Of a stretch of DNA of 42,471 nucleotides, positions 1-7,013 are shown one piece after another (position 1 is the first letter of the stretch; the number at the start of each line of letters is the position of its first letter). The translations under genes and the position numbers were made by a program. A model generated the notes under the pieces. That model worked only from the letters and a program-made list of their open reading frames with translations. It was not told the origin of the DNA and ran no database searches. Origin of the DNA: Chitinophagaceae bacterium (GTDB lineage Bacteria; Bacteroidota; Bacteroidia; Chitinophagales; Chitinophagaceae); assembly GCA_027486695.1 (NCBI GenBank), contig JAIXOS010000302.1:1-42471 (forward strand). The letters run 5' to 3'.

Positions 1-1251
1 ATAATTATTGTACATAGGGCCGGCATACTCAATCTTTTCTTTGTACGCAATAGCCCTAGCCGCTATTGCCAATCTTGCACCCACAGGCTGTTTGTAAGGA
101 GGATGAATATACACTGAGTCACCACAGTCAATAGTGGATACCATAGCGGTGTTGGATACTTTAGACAATGTAAACAACTGTGCTTCTCTTATCCTTGGAG
201 TCATGCCTACCCATGGTGCAACCATTACATATAAAAATGGAAACTGTCCTTGACCAAAGTTGGTTCGCCAAGCATTTATCATTATTGGGAACAATCGTTT
301 ATACTGTTCTGCTTTATCTCTATCTGCTTCTCCTTGATACCAAATGACACCTTTGATGGCAAAGGGTATTAATGGATGAATCATTGAATTATATAATCCT
401 CCGGCTCCGCCTAATGGGTTAGCTGGAGGCATTGGTTTTTTAGGAATGGGCTTATTGGCCTGTGATGCCGCTAACGTGTCGGCCACCCACTGCGCTAATT
501 TTGCTTTTTCTTCCTCTTTGTACTTGGCACGTGCTAGTGGATATTCTTTTACAGCTTGATAGTAGGCATCAACAATTTTTTTCAATCCCGTATCAGCTGC
601 TAAAACATCGCGTGGAGTCCATCTTTCTGCGGGAGTACCTCCCCATGCTGTAAATAATAAGCCAATAGGAACTTGTAAACGGTTGTACAAGTCCTTTGCA
701 AAAAAGTAACCTACAGCCGAAAAATTTTTTGCTGTAGTAGTATCGCAAACCTGCCATACAGAATTTGCATCCCGAACCAATGTATCTGAAGCCCTACCTT
801 TACGAATAAAGTATTGACGTATAGAGGGATAATTGGCATTGGCAATTTCCTCCTTTGCATTGGTAATAGGCAAGGGCCAAAAGCCACCCAATGCCATCTC
901 CATGTTACTTTGTCCACTACAAATCCAGACTTCCCCCACCAAAACATTGTTAATTTCTACAAGATTATCGCCTTGAATCAACATTTTTTGAGGCACCGAA
1001 TTGGCTTTCATAGGTCGTAAACTTACTTGCCACACACCTTCCTTGGCAATAGTGGACACCTTTTGTCCTGCAAAACTTACAGTAATTTTTTCACCTTCAG
1101 ACGCTTTCCCCCATATTGGCACTTTTACACCCTGTTGTAGCACCATATTATTTGAAAATAAAGTATTTGGAACAACATTTGCCTGCACTTTCAAGTTGAC
1201 AATAATTACTATTGCACAACCTAACAAATATTTGAAACTCATTTTTTTCAT
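1..1251 (-). CDS. Sialate O-acetylesterase, SGNH/SASA family (3' end outside window)
   Basis: The frame is open from an ATG at 1251 to the window edge, giving 417 codons without a stop, so the C-terminus is missing. Residues 1-24 form a hydrophobic signal peptide, so the enzyme is probably periplasmic or exported. The motif CSGQSNME (catalytic Ser about residue 115) and a later GVIWYQGEAD block are typical of SASA-domain carbohydrate esterases that remove O-acetyl groups from sialic acids or xylan-like glycans. The Asp-His pair near the C-terminus should lie outside the window. AAGG sits 6 nt upstream of the chosen ATG; a second ATG at 1242 is a possible alternative. The true substrate cannot be told from sequence; related enzymes act on plant glycans as well as sialic acid. 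Confidence 0.88.
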   Translation of the reverse strand, partial: MKKMSFKYLLGCAIVIIVNLKVQANVVPNTLFSNNMVLQQGVKVPIWGKASEGEKITVSFAGQKVSTIAKEGVWQVSLRPMKANSVPQKMLIQGDNLVEINNVLVGEVWICSGQSNMEMALGGFWPLPITNAKEEIANANYPSIRQYFIRKGRASDTLVRDANSVWQVCDTTTAKNFSAVGYFFAKDLYNRLQVPIGLLFTAWGGTPAERWTPRDVLAADTGLKKIVDAYYQAVKEYPLARAKYKEEEKAKLAQWVADTLAASQANKPIPKKPMPPANPLGGAGGLYNSMIHPLIPFAIKGVIWYQGEADRDKAEQYKRLFPIMINAWRTNFGQGQFPFLYVMVAPWVGMTPRIREAQLFTLSKVSNTAMVSTIDCGDSVYIHPPYKQPVGARLAIAARAIAYKEKIEYAGPMYNNY

Positions 1252-1516
1252 AATTACCTTTTTTATTCTATAAATTATTAAGAATGAAGTTGTTTAAACT
1301 TTTGAATTGGATACCCAATAGAGGTTTACAATAGAAAAAGCATTCGACTTAGATACTAGCAATAATGGCAAAACTATACGAAGGTAAAATCAAATCATTG
1401 AATTTACAACCTATACGTGTGGAATGCCCCTTTCGCCATACAGATACCGAAAAAGGAAAAAGGTGGTTGAATTGACAAAAAAATGAAAAAAACGAACAAT
1501 CCATACTGCTCGCAGG

Positions 1517-1660
1517 CCTTTTTGTACCTATGCCGGTAGCCATTACCAATAATGCTTCTCTATGATTGTTTTCCAAACTTTCTGCTACTTTTCTAATTGC
1601 TTGATGTTGATAATATTTATCGGTTATACTGTTATTAATGGTTTGTGAAACCACTAGTAT
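1517..1660 (-). pseudogene. Fragment of a type I restriction HsdR-like DEAD/DEAH helicase
   Basis: On the minus strand, about 45 residues read like the segment of HsdR around helicase motif I: KYYQHQAIRKVAES, then HREALLVMATG. In intact HsdR the text continues as ATGTGKTR, the Walker A lysine loop. Here it reads ATGIGTKRPA, so the loop is broken, and the sequence after it is low-complexity and unlike a helicase. The piece lies inside an open frame at 1349-1726, but only this part resembles a known protein, and no HsdM or HsdS is nearby. I read it as a relic of a lost restriction system. The family call rests on recalled motifs only. Confidence 0.55.
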
Positions 1661-1762
1661 CTTCGTCACTTTTCTTAACGGTCTAACAACTCTTTTTACT
1701 AATAGAGATTTAGGTGAGGTGCACATTGTATCGCTTGCTCAAAAGTGGCATTCCTCAAGCTT

Positions 1763-1846
1763 TTAAACATTGTGTGTCAATTCAAAAAACATACGCAACG
1801 ACTCAGGAAAAATAATGTCTAAAACTTGGGTAAATGATTCATGCAT
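1763..1846 (-). pseudogene. Possible remnant of an ISAon1-type transposase N-terminal region
   Basis: A 27-codon minus-strand frame contains FTQVLDIIFPESLRMFFEL. This resembles the start of the small N-region protein of ISAon1-like elements, which has a pattern of leucine-rich helix, LP/FPE and FDL/FEL. The match is short and made by eye. No terminal inverted repeats or catalytic transposase domain were found around it. Confidence 0.22.
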
Positions 1847-1925
1847 TCTTCTTGCAAAAATCCTACAAATTGTCTTGCTCCATAGTATATTTAATCTGCA
1901 ACTTTATTTAGAAAGGGAGCTAAAC

Positions 1926-1953
1926 AAAAGGTTTCGATTACTCGAAACCTTTT
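1926..1953 (+). terminator. Perfect 12-bp hairpin, probable terminator
   Basis: Arms 1926-1937 and 1942-1953 are perfectly complementary around a TTAC loop; the right arm ends in TTTT and is followed by ATTATTTT. No intact gene precedes it on the plus strand, so it may be the leftover terminator of a deleted gene. Confidence 0.6.
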
Positions 1954-1999
1954 ATTATTTTACAACTATTTCGGCCAATACTCAATTTTACCCTTTTTT

Positions 2000-2626
2000 A
2001 TGCTGCTACATTCATGGCACTCAACAAGCACAATCATTACATTTACGCTAGTATTTATTTTAATAGGCTGCCAATCGCCCAAGCAAACGCCTATATCCAA
2101 TTGCAATATTCCCATCAACCATGCTTTATGGCCAACATTGGTAGCCAATGGAAAAGGCGATTCTGTGGCCTATTACCAATTGCCGGCTACTAAAAGCCAG
2201 CTAGCGCATTATTATACAAACGTATTACAGCTAGATGCGGAGTTGGCTTATAGTTGTCAAAACGACAGCGCTATGGCAAAACAGCTACAAAACAACCACA
2301 ACTACATTAGCACTTACATTGGCTCTTGGAACGGCTTTTTGGTATTTCAAATAAGCAATACCAACATTGGACACAGAAGCATTTTGCTCAAAGGCTGCGA
2401 CAGCTTGTTTCGAATTTTATACACTGAATTAGCCGCTAGCTATCCAAAACCCACGCACCCCGAACAACTGTTTCCAATTCCCAAACTGCTACCCTACCCA
2501 AAAACAACCTTTTTACAAATAGAACAATACATTGGTGGCAATCAGCTACCCTATGCTACACACTTTTGGACAATAGACAGCACCTCTAACTTACCGAGCT
2601 ATATAAATACAATAAGTAAATTATAA
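2000..2626 (+). CDS. Hypothetical lipoprotein
   Basis: The product has 208 residues. The N-terminus carries a hydrophobic stretch ending in ILIGC (Cys about residue 24), a good lipobox for signal peptidase II, so this is probably a membrane-anchored lipoprotein facing the periplasm. The mature part has no repeats, coiled coils or motif that I recognise; it contains many Asn, Gln and Tyr residues, which is common in secreted proteins of Bacteroidota. ATG 2000 is preferred because it leaves a normal-length signal peptide. It stands alone: decayed sequence lies upstream and a dispersed repeat lies 48 bp downstream, before the convergent mnmG. No function is proposed. Confidence 0.7.
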   Translation: MLLHSWHSTSTIITFTLVFILIGCQSPKQTPISNCNIPINHALWPTLVANGKGDSVAYYQLPATKSQLAHYYTNVLQLDAELAYSCQNDSAMAKQLQNNHNYISTYIGSWNGFLVFQISNTNIGHRSILLKGCDSLFRILYTELAASYPKPTHPEQLFPIPKLLPYPKTTFLQIEQYIGGNQLPYATHFWTIDSTSNLPSYINTISKL

Positions 2627-2968
2627 TAACTGTATATCAACATTCAAGAACAAGCAATGTACCACATCTTTTTAACGGCTACACGGTAGCCTTTTTTCTT
2701 GATGAGCCAGGGGAAAGTACTACTATTAAGCTAAAGTGGCGTTGGCACCATTCAACAGTTACAGCACCTATTGAACTTACTCCAAACAAACAATCCGTAG
2801 CAAATAAGGCTCTTACATTTGCCCAATCGAGACAAAAAGAACCATATGCACTACGGATGTAATTTGTGTAATAAAGTAAACTAATACAACTTCAAAACGC
2901 TATCTATCTTGTAAGCGCCACCTAAACAGTTGTTACAGGCCAAAATATTCCTGCGTATTTATTGATTG
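2627..2968. other. Intergenic gap with repeat copy A
   Basis: These 342 bp separate the convergent lipoprotein gene and mnmG. They contain the first copy of the 88-bp dispersed repeat (2674-2761). One plus-strand frame stays open over about 79 codons to a stop near 2862, but it has no usable start and the same frame is closed in copy B, so I do not call a gene. Confidence 0.6.
2674..2761 (+). repeat. Dispersed 88-bp intergenic repeat, copy A
   Basis: This copy begins AACGGCTACACGGTAGCC and ends with GTGGCGTTGGCACCATTCAA plus a few bases. It aligns without gaps to copy B at 24404-24491, with about 85% identity by eye. The inner GGCTAC/GTAGCC can form a small hairpin. It lies between two convergent 3' ends. 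Confidence 0.85.
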
Positions 2969-4837
2969 TTACCTTCCCATGTATACCATTAAAATTTGAA
3001 CATCGCTCGGATTAACTCCTGAAATACGCGATGCCTGACCCAATGTTGACGGACGTATGCGCTTAAACTTTTGCAATGCTTCGTTCGAAATTGCGTGTAT
3101 TTTATCGTAGTCAAAATTGTCCGGAATAAGGGCATTTTCTAATTGACTCATTTTATCCACCACCTCTTTTTCCTTCTCTATATATCGTTCGTATTTGATT
3201 TGAATTTCGGCCTGTTCCAACACGTCCGGAGCGATGTGCTGTAAGGCACTCTGTAATTTAGGAACATAAGGCAACATTGCTGTTAACGAAACATTGGGAC
3301 GCAAAATCAATTTAGTAGCTTTTTGCTTTTCGGTAACAGGAGCCGATTGCAACGTATCGAAATAAGGATTGATTTCGGCAGGTTCTACAGAAAAAGTTTC
3401 TACCACTTGTTTTACTTGTGCCACGCCCTCCTGCTTAGCCCTAACCAATTGCATCCTATTTTCCTTTGCTAATCCAAGCTGATAGCCCATTTCTGTTAGT
3501 CGTAAATCTGCATTATCCTGCCTTAGCAAGGTTCTATACTCTGCCCTACTTGTAAACATTCGGTAAGGTTCATCGGTACCTTTACTTATCAAATCGTCAA
3601 TCAAAACACCAATATAAGCATCACTGCGTTTTAGTATAAACGGTGGCAAATGAAAGGCTTTTTGGTGCGCATTGATACCAGCCATCAATCCCTGACAGGC
3701 CGCCTCTTCGTATCCGGTGGTGCCGTTAATTTGCCCTGCAAAAAACAAATTATTGATTTGCTTAGTTTCTAATGTATAACGAAGTTGGGTTGGTGGAAAA
3801 TAATCGTATTCAATAGCGTATCCCGGTCTAAAAATGCGACAATTTTCAAAACCCGGTACCGTTCGCAAAGCTTGTATTTGCACCTCTTCTGGCAAAGAGG
3901 TAGAAAATCCATTTACATAAATCTCTACCGTATTAAAGCCTTCGGGCTCCACAAACAACTGATGCCTGTCCCTATCAGCAAATCGGTTGATTTTATCTTC
4001 TATGCTCGGGCAATACCTAGGTCCTACGCCTTCAATTCTTCCTTGGTACATAGGACTTCTATCGAAACCGGTTTTAAGAATGTCGTGTACGTCCGAATTG
4101 GTGTATGTAATAAAGCAACTACGCTGCTGTGCAGCGGTAATTTTTGGCACCTCTAAAAAAGAAAATCCCACTATTTCATCATCACCCTTTTGCTCTTCCA
4201 TTTTAGAATAGTCCAAACTACGACCATCTACTCTTGGCGGAGTACCTGTTTTTAATCTATCACTTTCAAAGCCCAAAGCAACCAACTGCTCCGTAATGCC
4301 GGTTGCAGCTTTTTCGGCCACACGACCACCGCCAAATTGTTTTTCACCAATATGAATAATACCATTCAAGAAAGTGCCACTTGTTACCACGACAGACTTG
4401 GCAGAGATATGATGCCCCAGACCCGTTACCACGCCACATGCTTGGTTGTTTTTAATAATAATGGACTGCACCATGTCTTGATAAAAATCCACGTTGGGCG
4501 TTTGCTCTAGCATTTCTCTCCATTTTGCAGCAAACAACATTCTGTCGCTTTGGCAACGAGGACTCCACATAGCAGGCCCTTTGCTTCGGTTCAACATTCT
4601 AAACTGTATCATACTAGCATCAGAAACAATACCACTGTAACCGCCAAGGGCATCAATCTCTCGAACAATTTGTCCTTTTGCAATTCCACCCATTGCCGGA
4701 TTGCAACTCATTTGGGCTATTGTTTGCATATTCATGGTAATCAACAATACCTTACTCCCCATATTTGCTGCGGCAGCAGCAGCCTCACAACCCGCATGAC
4801 CAGCACCCACTACTATAACATCGTAATTTGGAAACAT
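2969..4837 (-). CDS. mnmG: tRNA uridine-5-carboxymethylaminomethyl modification enzyme MnmG (GidA)
   Basis: This 622-residue FAD protein acts with MnmE (not in this window) to install the carboxymethylaminomethyl group on U34 of certain tRNAs. The N-terminal dinucleotide-binding loop GAGHAGCEAA (residues 12-21) and the conserved block CNPAMGGIAKGQIVRE near residue 45 are clear, as are GFDRSPMYQGRIEG and the C-terminal helical domain ending in a Gly-Arg tail. Length is normal for the family. A Bacteroidota-type promoter is visible just upstream (4864-4895), so it need not be read through from the gene before it. The 3' end faces a lipoprotein gene and a dispersed repeat. In many bacteria this gene sits near the replication origin; no dnaA, parA or parB is in the window. 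Confidence 0.97.
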   Translation of the reverse strand: MFPNYDVIVVGAGHAGCEAAAAAANMGSKVLLITMNMQTIAQMSCNPAMGGIAKGQIVREIDALGGYSGIVSDASMIQFRMLNRSKGPAMWSPRCQSDRMLFAAKWREMLEQTPNVDFYQDMVQSIIIKNNQACGVVTGLGHHISAKSVVVTSGTFLNGIIHIGEKQFGGGRVAEKAATGITEQLVALGFESDRLKTGTPPRVDGRSLDYSKMEEQKGDDEIVGFSFLEVPKITAAQQRSCFITYTNSDVHDILKTGFDRSPMYQGRIEGVGPRYCPSIEDKINRFADRDRHQLFVEPEGFNTVEIYVNGFSTSLPEEVQIQALRTVPGFENCRIFRPGYAIEYDYFPPTQLRYTLETKQINNLFFAGQINGTTGYEEAACQGLMAGINAHQKAFHLPPFILKRSDAYIGVLIDDLISKGTDEPYRMFTSRAEYRTLLRQDNADLRLTEMGYQLGLAKENRMQLVRAKQEGVAQVKQVVETFSVEPAEINPYFDTLQSAPVTEKQKATKLILRPNVSLTAMLPYVPKLQSALQHIAPDVLEQAEIQIKYERYIEKEKEVVDKMSQLENALIPDNFDYDKIHAISNEALQKFKRIRPSTLGQASRISGVNPSDVQILMVYMGR

Positions 4838-4863
4838 TTTTTATATTTAAGTACATGAAACTA

Positions 4864-4895
4864 CAAAAGTAAAACATCTTAACAGCAAGCACAAA
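4864..4895 (-). promoter_or_regulatory. Probable mnmG promoter (TTTG-N20-TAnnTTTG)
   Basis: Read on the minus strand, TACTTTTG at 4871-4864 fits the Bacteroidota -7 consensus TAnnTTTG. A TTTG -33 element lies at 4895-4892, with 20 nt between the boxes. It sits in the 64-bp gap between the 3' end of the previous gene and the mnmG start. Confidence 0.6.
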
Positions 4896-4901
4896 ACAAC
4901 A

Positions 4902-5519
4902 CTATCCAAACCTAGCCATTAATTGTTGCTCAGCCAGAATTTCCTCCAAAAGAACACCCTCATTCAACTTTAAAAAAGCCGCCGCATCAAAGCCTGCAAT
5001 TTGACGCAAACAACTTGCCTCTTCTAACAAAAAAGCACCCAAACCCGTGGAAGCAGGCCGACTAGCCAAAAAAGCCGCCTCAATGGACTCGATTTTTGTT
5101 AAAAAACGTAGTACCAATTCGCTTTCAGACTGCGCATACAATTCTCTAAAATACAATCTAGCTTTTAGCAAATCGCCCCCTTTAAATCCACAAGAAGCAT
5201 CATGTAGCTTATCAAGCGGCTCAACCCGAACATTGACAAAATTCCAACACAAACGCAAATCTTCTTCATTGGTAAAATCAAAATAACTCATTGGCAAAAC
5301 ATGACCAAACTGCCATTTTGAAGAAAAGTTTTCCCACTGCAACCCATCGCTAAACTGCAAAGAAATCCATCGCCGAAATGCATCTACACCAATACCGAAA
5401 TAAGGAGCATAAACAAACGCCTTATTTTCTTTAAACACATACCTACGCAAAGCAATTTGCCACTTCCGCTTCTCTTTTGCCCTCCACAACTCTGCACCCA
5501 CATCCTGCACATTAACCAT
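4902..5519 (-). CDS. Hypothetical protein with an HNH-like segment
   Basis: The product has 205 residues and no signal peptide or membrane segment, so it is probably cytoplasmic. Residues about 67-100 contain FGHVLPMSYFDFTNEEDLRL followed by CWNFVNVRVEP. This resembles the part of some HNH nucleases that reads HxxP...(S/C)FDLTxESE..LCFNYxNLQPL. The His, the Asn-Phe/Asn pair and the LCW/N pattern fit, but the zinc-binding Cys pairs of many HNH proteins are absent, so activity is uncertain. The C-terminal half is helical and rich in Ala, Leu and Glu. It lies on the same strand as ybeY and mnmG, separated from ybeY by a gap with paired direct repeats. No firm function is offered. Confidence 0.7.
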   Translation of the reverse strand: MVNVQDVGAELWRAKEKRKWQIALRRYVFKENKAFVYAPYFGIGVDAFRRWISLQFSDGLQWENFSSKWQFGHVLPMSYFDFTNEEDLRLCWNFVNVRVEPLDKLHDASCGFKGGDLLKARLYFRELYAQSESELVLRFLTKIESIEAAFLASRPASTGLGAFLLEEASCLRQIAGFDAAAFLKLNEGVLLEEILAEQQLMARFG

Positions 5520-5543
5520 AAATTCAAGATTGATTTATCAACT

Positions 5544-5635
5544 GTTCCGAACCGAAACCGTGTTACGTGAAACTGTTTTTCAAAATTAAGCATTTTTACA
5601 AACTTGTTCCCGCCCGAAACCGTGTTACGTGAAAC
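5544..5635. repeat. Pair of 30-bp direct repeats with a 32-bp spacer
   Basis: Copies at 5544-5573 and 5606-5635 match at 27 of 30 positions; the shared core is CCGAAACCGTGTTACGTGAAAC. The right half ACGTGAAAC equals half of the ParB site parS, and the core is partly palindromic. The repeats start with GTTCC and end in GAAAC, which is also a common CRISPR repeat ending, but there are only two units and no cas gene. Function unknown. Confidence 0.75.
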
Positions 5636-5638
5636 AAA

Positions 5639-6076
5639 TTATGATTCTGAAACAAATTGGCTTATGTAGTGGTTTTCCTTTTCTCTCATTAGTAGAATAT
5701 CTGCTTCGGACTTATCAAGATAGCCGCAAAGGTGTAGCGCTCCATGAAAAACAACTCGAAGCAGCTCCTCGTTGAGCCTTACATTGTGGGTTTTGGCGTT
5801 ATCCTTTACCCTTTCGAGGCTGATGTAAATCTCCCCTTCCGTGGGTAAGGTGTTGTCGTTTAAAAGGTCAAAGGTGATAATATCCGTGTAATAATCGTGG
5901 TTTAAAAATTGTCGATTGATGCCAAGCAGGAATTCGTCACTGCAAAAAACATACTGTAAATGTTGAAGGCGCCTGTTTTCTTGCACAAAAAGACTGGCTA
6001 TAAAATTTTTAAGCCTTGTTTTGGGGAATTTAGGTGGCTGAATGTCGGCATAATTGAATAAAACCTGTTGTTGCAT
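5639..6076 (-). CDS. ybeY: Endoribonuclease YbeY (rRNA maturation factor)
   Basis: YbeY is a metal-dependent single-strand RNase that helps 16S rRNA 3' processing and ribosome quality control. The zinc-site helix appears as FHGALHLCGYLDKSEAD near residue 110; Bacteroidota members usually have this HGxLHLCGYxDK form in place of the GYDH seen in E. coli. The preceding block YYTDIITFDLL and the EGEIYISLERV strand are also typical. The ATG at 6076 (protein MQQQVLF...) is preferred over the ATG at 6118, whose extra 14 residues (Cys, Phe and Trp rich) do not belong to the family; the resulting 145 residues match normal length. It is divergent from feoA. Confidence 0.93.
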   Translation of the reverse strand: MQQQVLFNYADIQPPKFPKTRLKNFIASLFVQENRRLQHLQYVFCSDEFLLGINRQFLNHDYYTDIITFDLLNDNTLPTEGEIYISLERVKDNAKTHNVRLNEELLRVVFHGALHLCGYLDKSEADILLMREKENHYISQFVSES

Positions 6077-6128
6077 GTTAAAAAGTTTGTTGCTCCAAAA
6101 TTCGTAACAAAAACACAAATTGTGCCGT

Positions 6129-6136
6129 TACATTTG
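6129..6136 (+). promoter_or_regulatory. Possible -7 box of the feoA-nadD transcript
   Basis: TACATTTG followed by C fits the Bacteroidota -7 consensus. No clean TTTG is found at the right -33 spacing, so support is partial. If used, the leader before the ATG at 6153 would be only about 10 nt. Confidence 0.4.
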
Positions 6137-6152
6137 CTGATATTTGAAAAGA

Positions 6153-6377
6153 ATGAAAAAATTAAATGAAATTGGAGTAGGTAGAAAAGCTAGGATCGTT
6201 TCTTTCGAAAAAGATGAGCTGTTTATTAAATTAATGGAAATGGGTTTTGTGCCGGGCGAAACAGTGAAAGTAGAACAAGTGGCACCACTAGGTGATCCAA
6301 TTTCAATATCGGTTGCCGGTTATATACTTAGCCTAAGGCTCAACGAGGCAAATAGTATATTTGTGGAAGAAGAATAG
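6153..6377 (+). CDS. feoA: FeoA-domain protein
   Basis: The product is a 74-residue SH3-like protein. The block LMEMGFVPGETVKVEQVAPL, then GDPISISVAGY and a final LRLNEA are the standard FeoA pattern. FeoA binds the ferrous iron transporter FeoB and is needed for its activity. The ATG at 6153 is preferred to a TTG nine bases upstream. feoB does not follow; the next gene is nadD, 39 bp downstream, probably on the same transcript. The partner transporter must be elsewhere, or this is a standalone FeoA-type protein with another role. Confidence 0.88.
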   Translation: MKKLNEIGVGRKARIVSFEKDELFIKLMEMGFVPGETVKVEQVAPLGDPISISVAGYILSLRLNEANSIFVEEE

Positions 6378-6416
6378 CTACCGGTGCTATTAAAGATGAT
6401 TAACAAATAATGCATC

Positions 6417-7013
6417 ATGAATATTGGCTTATATTTTGGTTCTTTTAATCCTATACACATTGGTCATTTAATTATAGCTAACCATATTGCACAGAATAGC
6501 TCAGTTCAACAAGTATGGTTGGTAGTGAGTCCGCACAATCCACTCAAGTCCGCAAATAGTTTGTTAAACGAATACCATAGGTTACACTTGGTAAATATAG
6601 CAATTGAAGGCAATTTGCGTTTACGGGCTTGCGATATAGAACTTCAGCTGCCAAAACCGTCCTATACCATAGATACGCTTACCTATTTAAAAGAAAAATA
6701 TCCCTCATGCCAATTCTCTATCATTATTGGAAGCGATGGTTTGCAAAACCTACATAAATGGAAAAACTATGAAACACTTATAGCCAACTATCCATTCATT
6801 GTTTACGAACGACCCAATTATCCAATAAATGCTTCTCTTACAATCAAAAACAATCAGCTAAATCAATTAACTGTTGTTAAAGCCCCTCTTCTAGAAATTT
6901 CAGCAACCTACATACGACAATTAGTTAAAGAAGGGAAAATTCATTCGGCTACCTACTTATTGCCCGAAAAAGTATTGCAAGAAATTGACAAAAACAACTA
7001 CTACAAGAAATAA
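6417..7013 (+). CDS. nadD: Nicotinate-nucleotide adenylyltransferase
   Basis: This enzyme makes nicotinate adenine dinucleotide from nicotinate mononucleotide and ATP in NAD synthesis; nadA of the same pathway lies 16 kb downstream. The nucleotidyltransferase motif GSFNPIHIGH is at residues 8-17, and the second motif ISATYIR is near residue 162. IIGSDGLQNLHKW in the middle is the family's substrate-binding region. The length of 198 residues is normal. Its last 13 bases overlap the 3' end of the convergent chrA gene. Confidence 0.95.
   Translation: MNIGLYFGSFNPIHIGHLIIANHIAQNSSVQQVWLVVSPHNPLKSANSLLNEYHRLHLVNIAIEGNLRLRACDIELQLPKPSYTIDTLTYLKEKYPSCQFSIIIGSDGLQNLHKWKNYETLIANYPFIVYERPNYPINASLTIKNNQLNQLTVVKAPLLEISATYIRQLVKEGKIHSATYLLPEKVLQEIDKNNYYKK

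Larger units (their letters stand above)
1252..1999. other. Decayed intergenic stretch with gene fragments
   Basis: No intact gene was found in these roughly 750 bp. The region holds minus-strand remnants of an HsdR-like helicase (1517-1660) and possibly of a transposase N-terminus (1763-1846), plus a perfect hairpin (1926-1953). A plus-strand run of 36 codons from ATG 1365 to 1475 was seen but is unlike anything I recognise. The mix of unrelated, broken reading frames suggests an old insertion or deletion site. Confidence 0.6.

Noticed and set aside
1365-1475. Plus-strand 36-codon frame starting MAKLYEGKIK
   Set aside because: Too short, no recognised family, and it lies antisense to the decayed region.
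1770-2051. Plus-strand 93-codon frame before the lipoprotein gene
   Set aside because: It spans the hairpin at 1926-1953 and overlaps the lipoprotein start in another frame; composition is unlike a real protein.
2625-2862. Plus-strand frame open for about 79 codons through repeat copy A
   Set aside because: It lacks a sensible start codon and the same frame in copy B stops after about 20 codons, so the opening is likely chance.
5544-5635. CRISPR array
   Set aside because: Only two units and one spacer, unequal repeats and no cas genes anywhere in the window.
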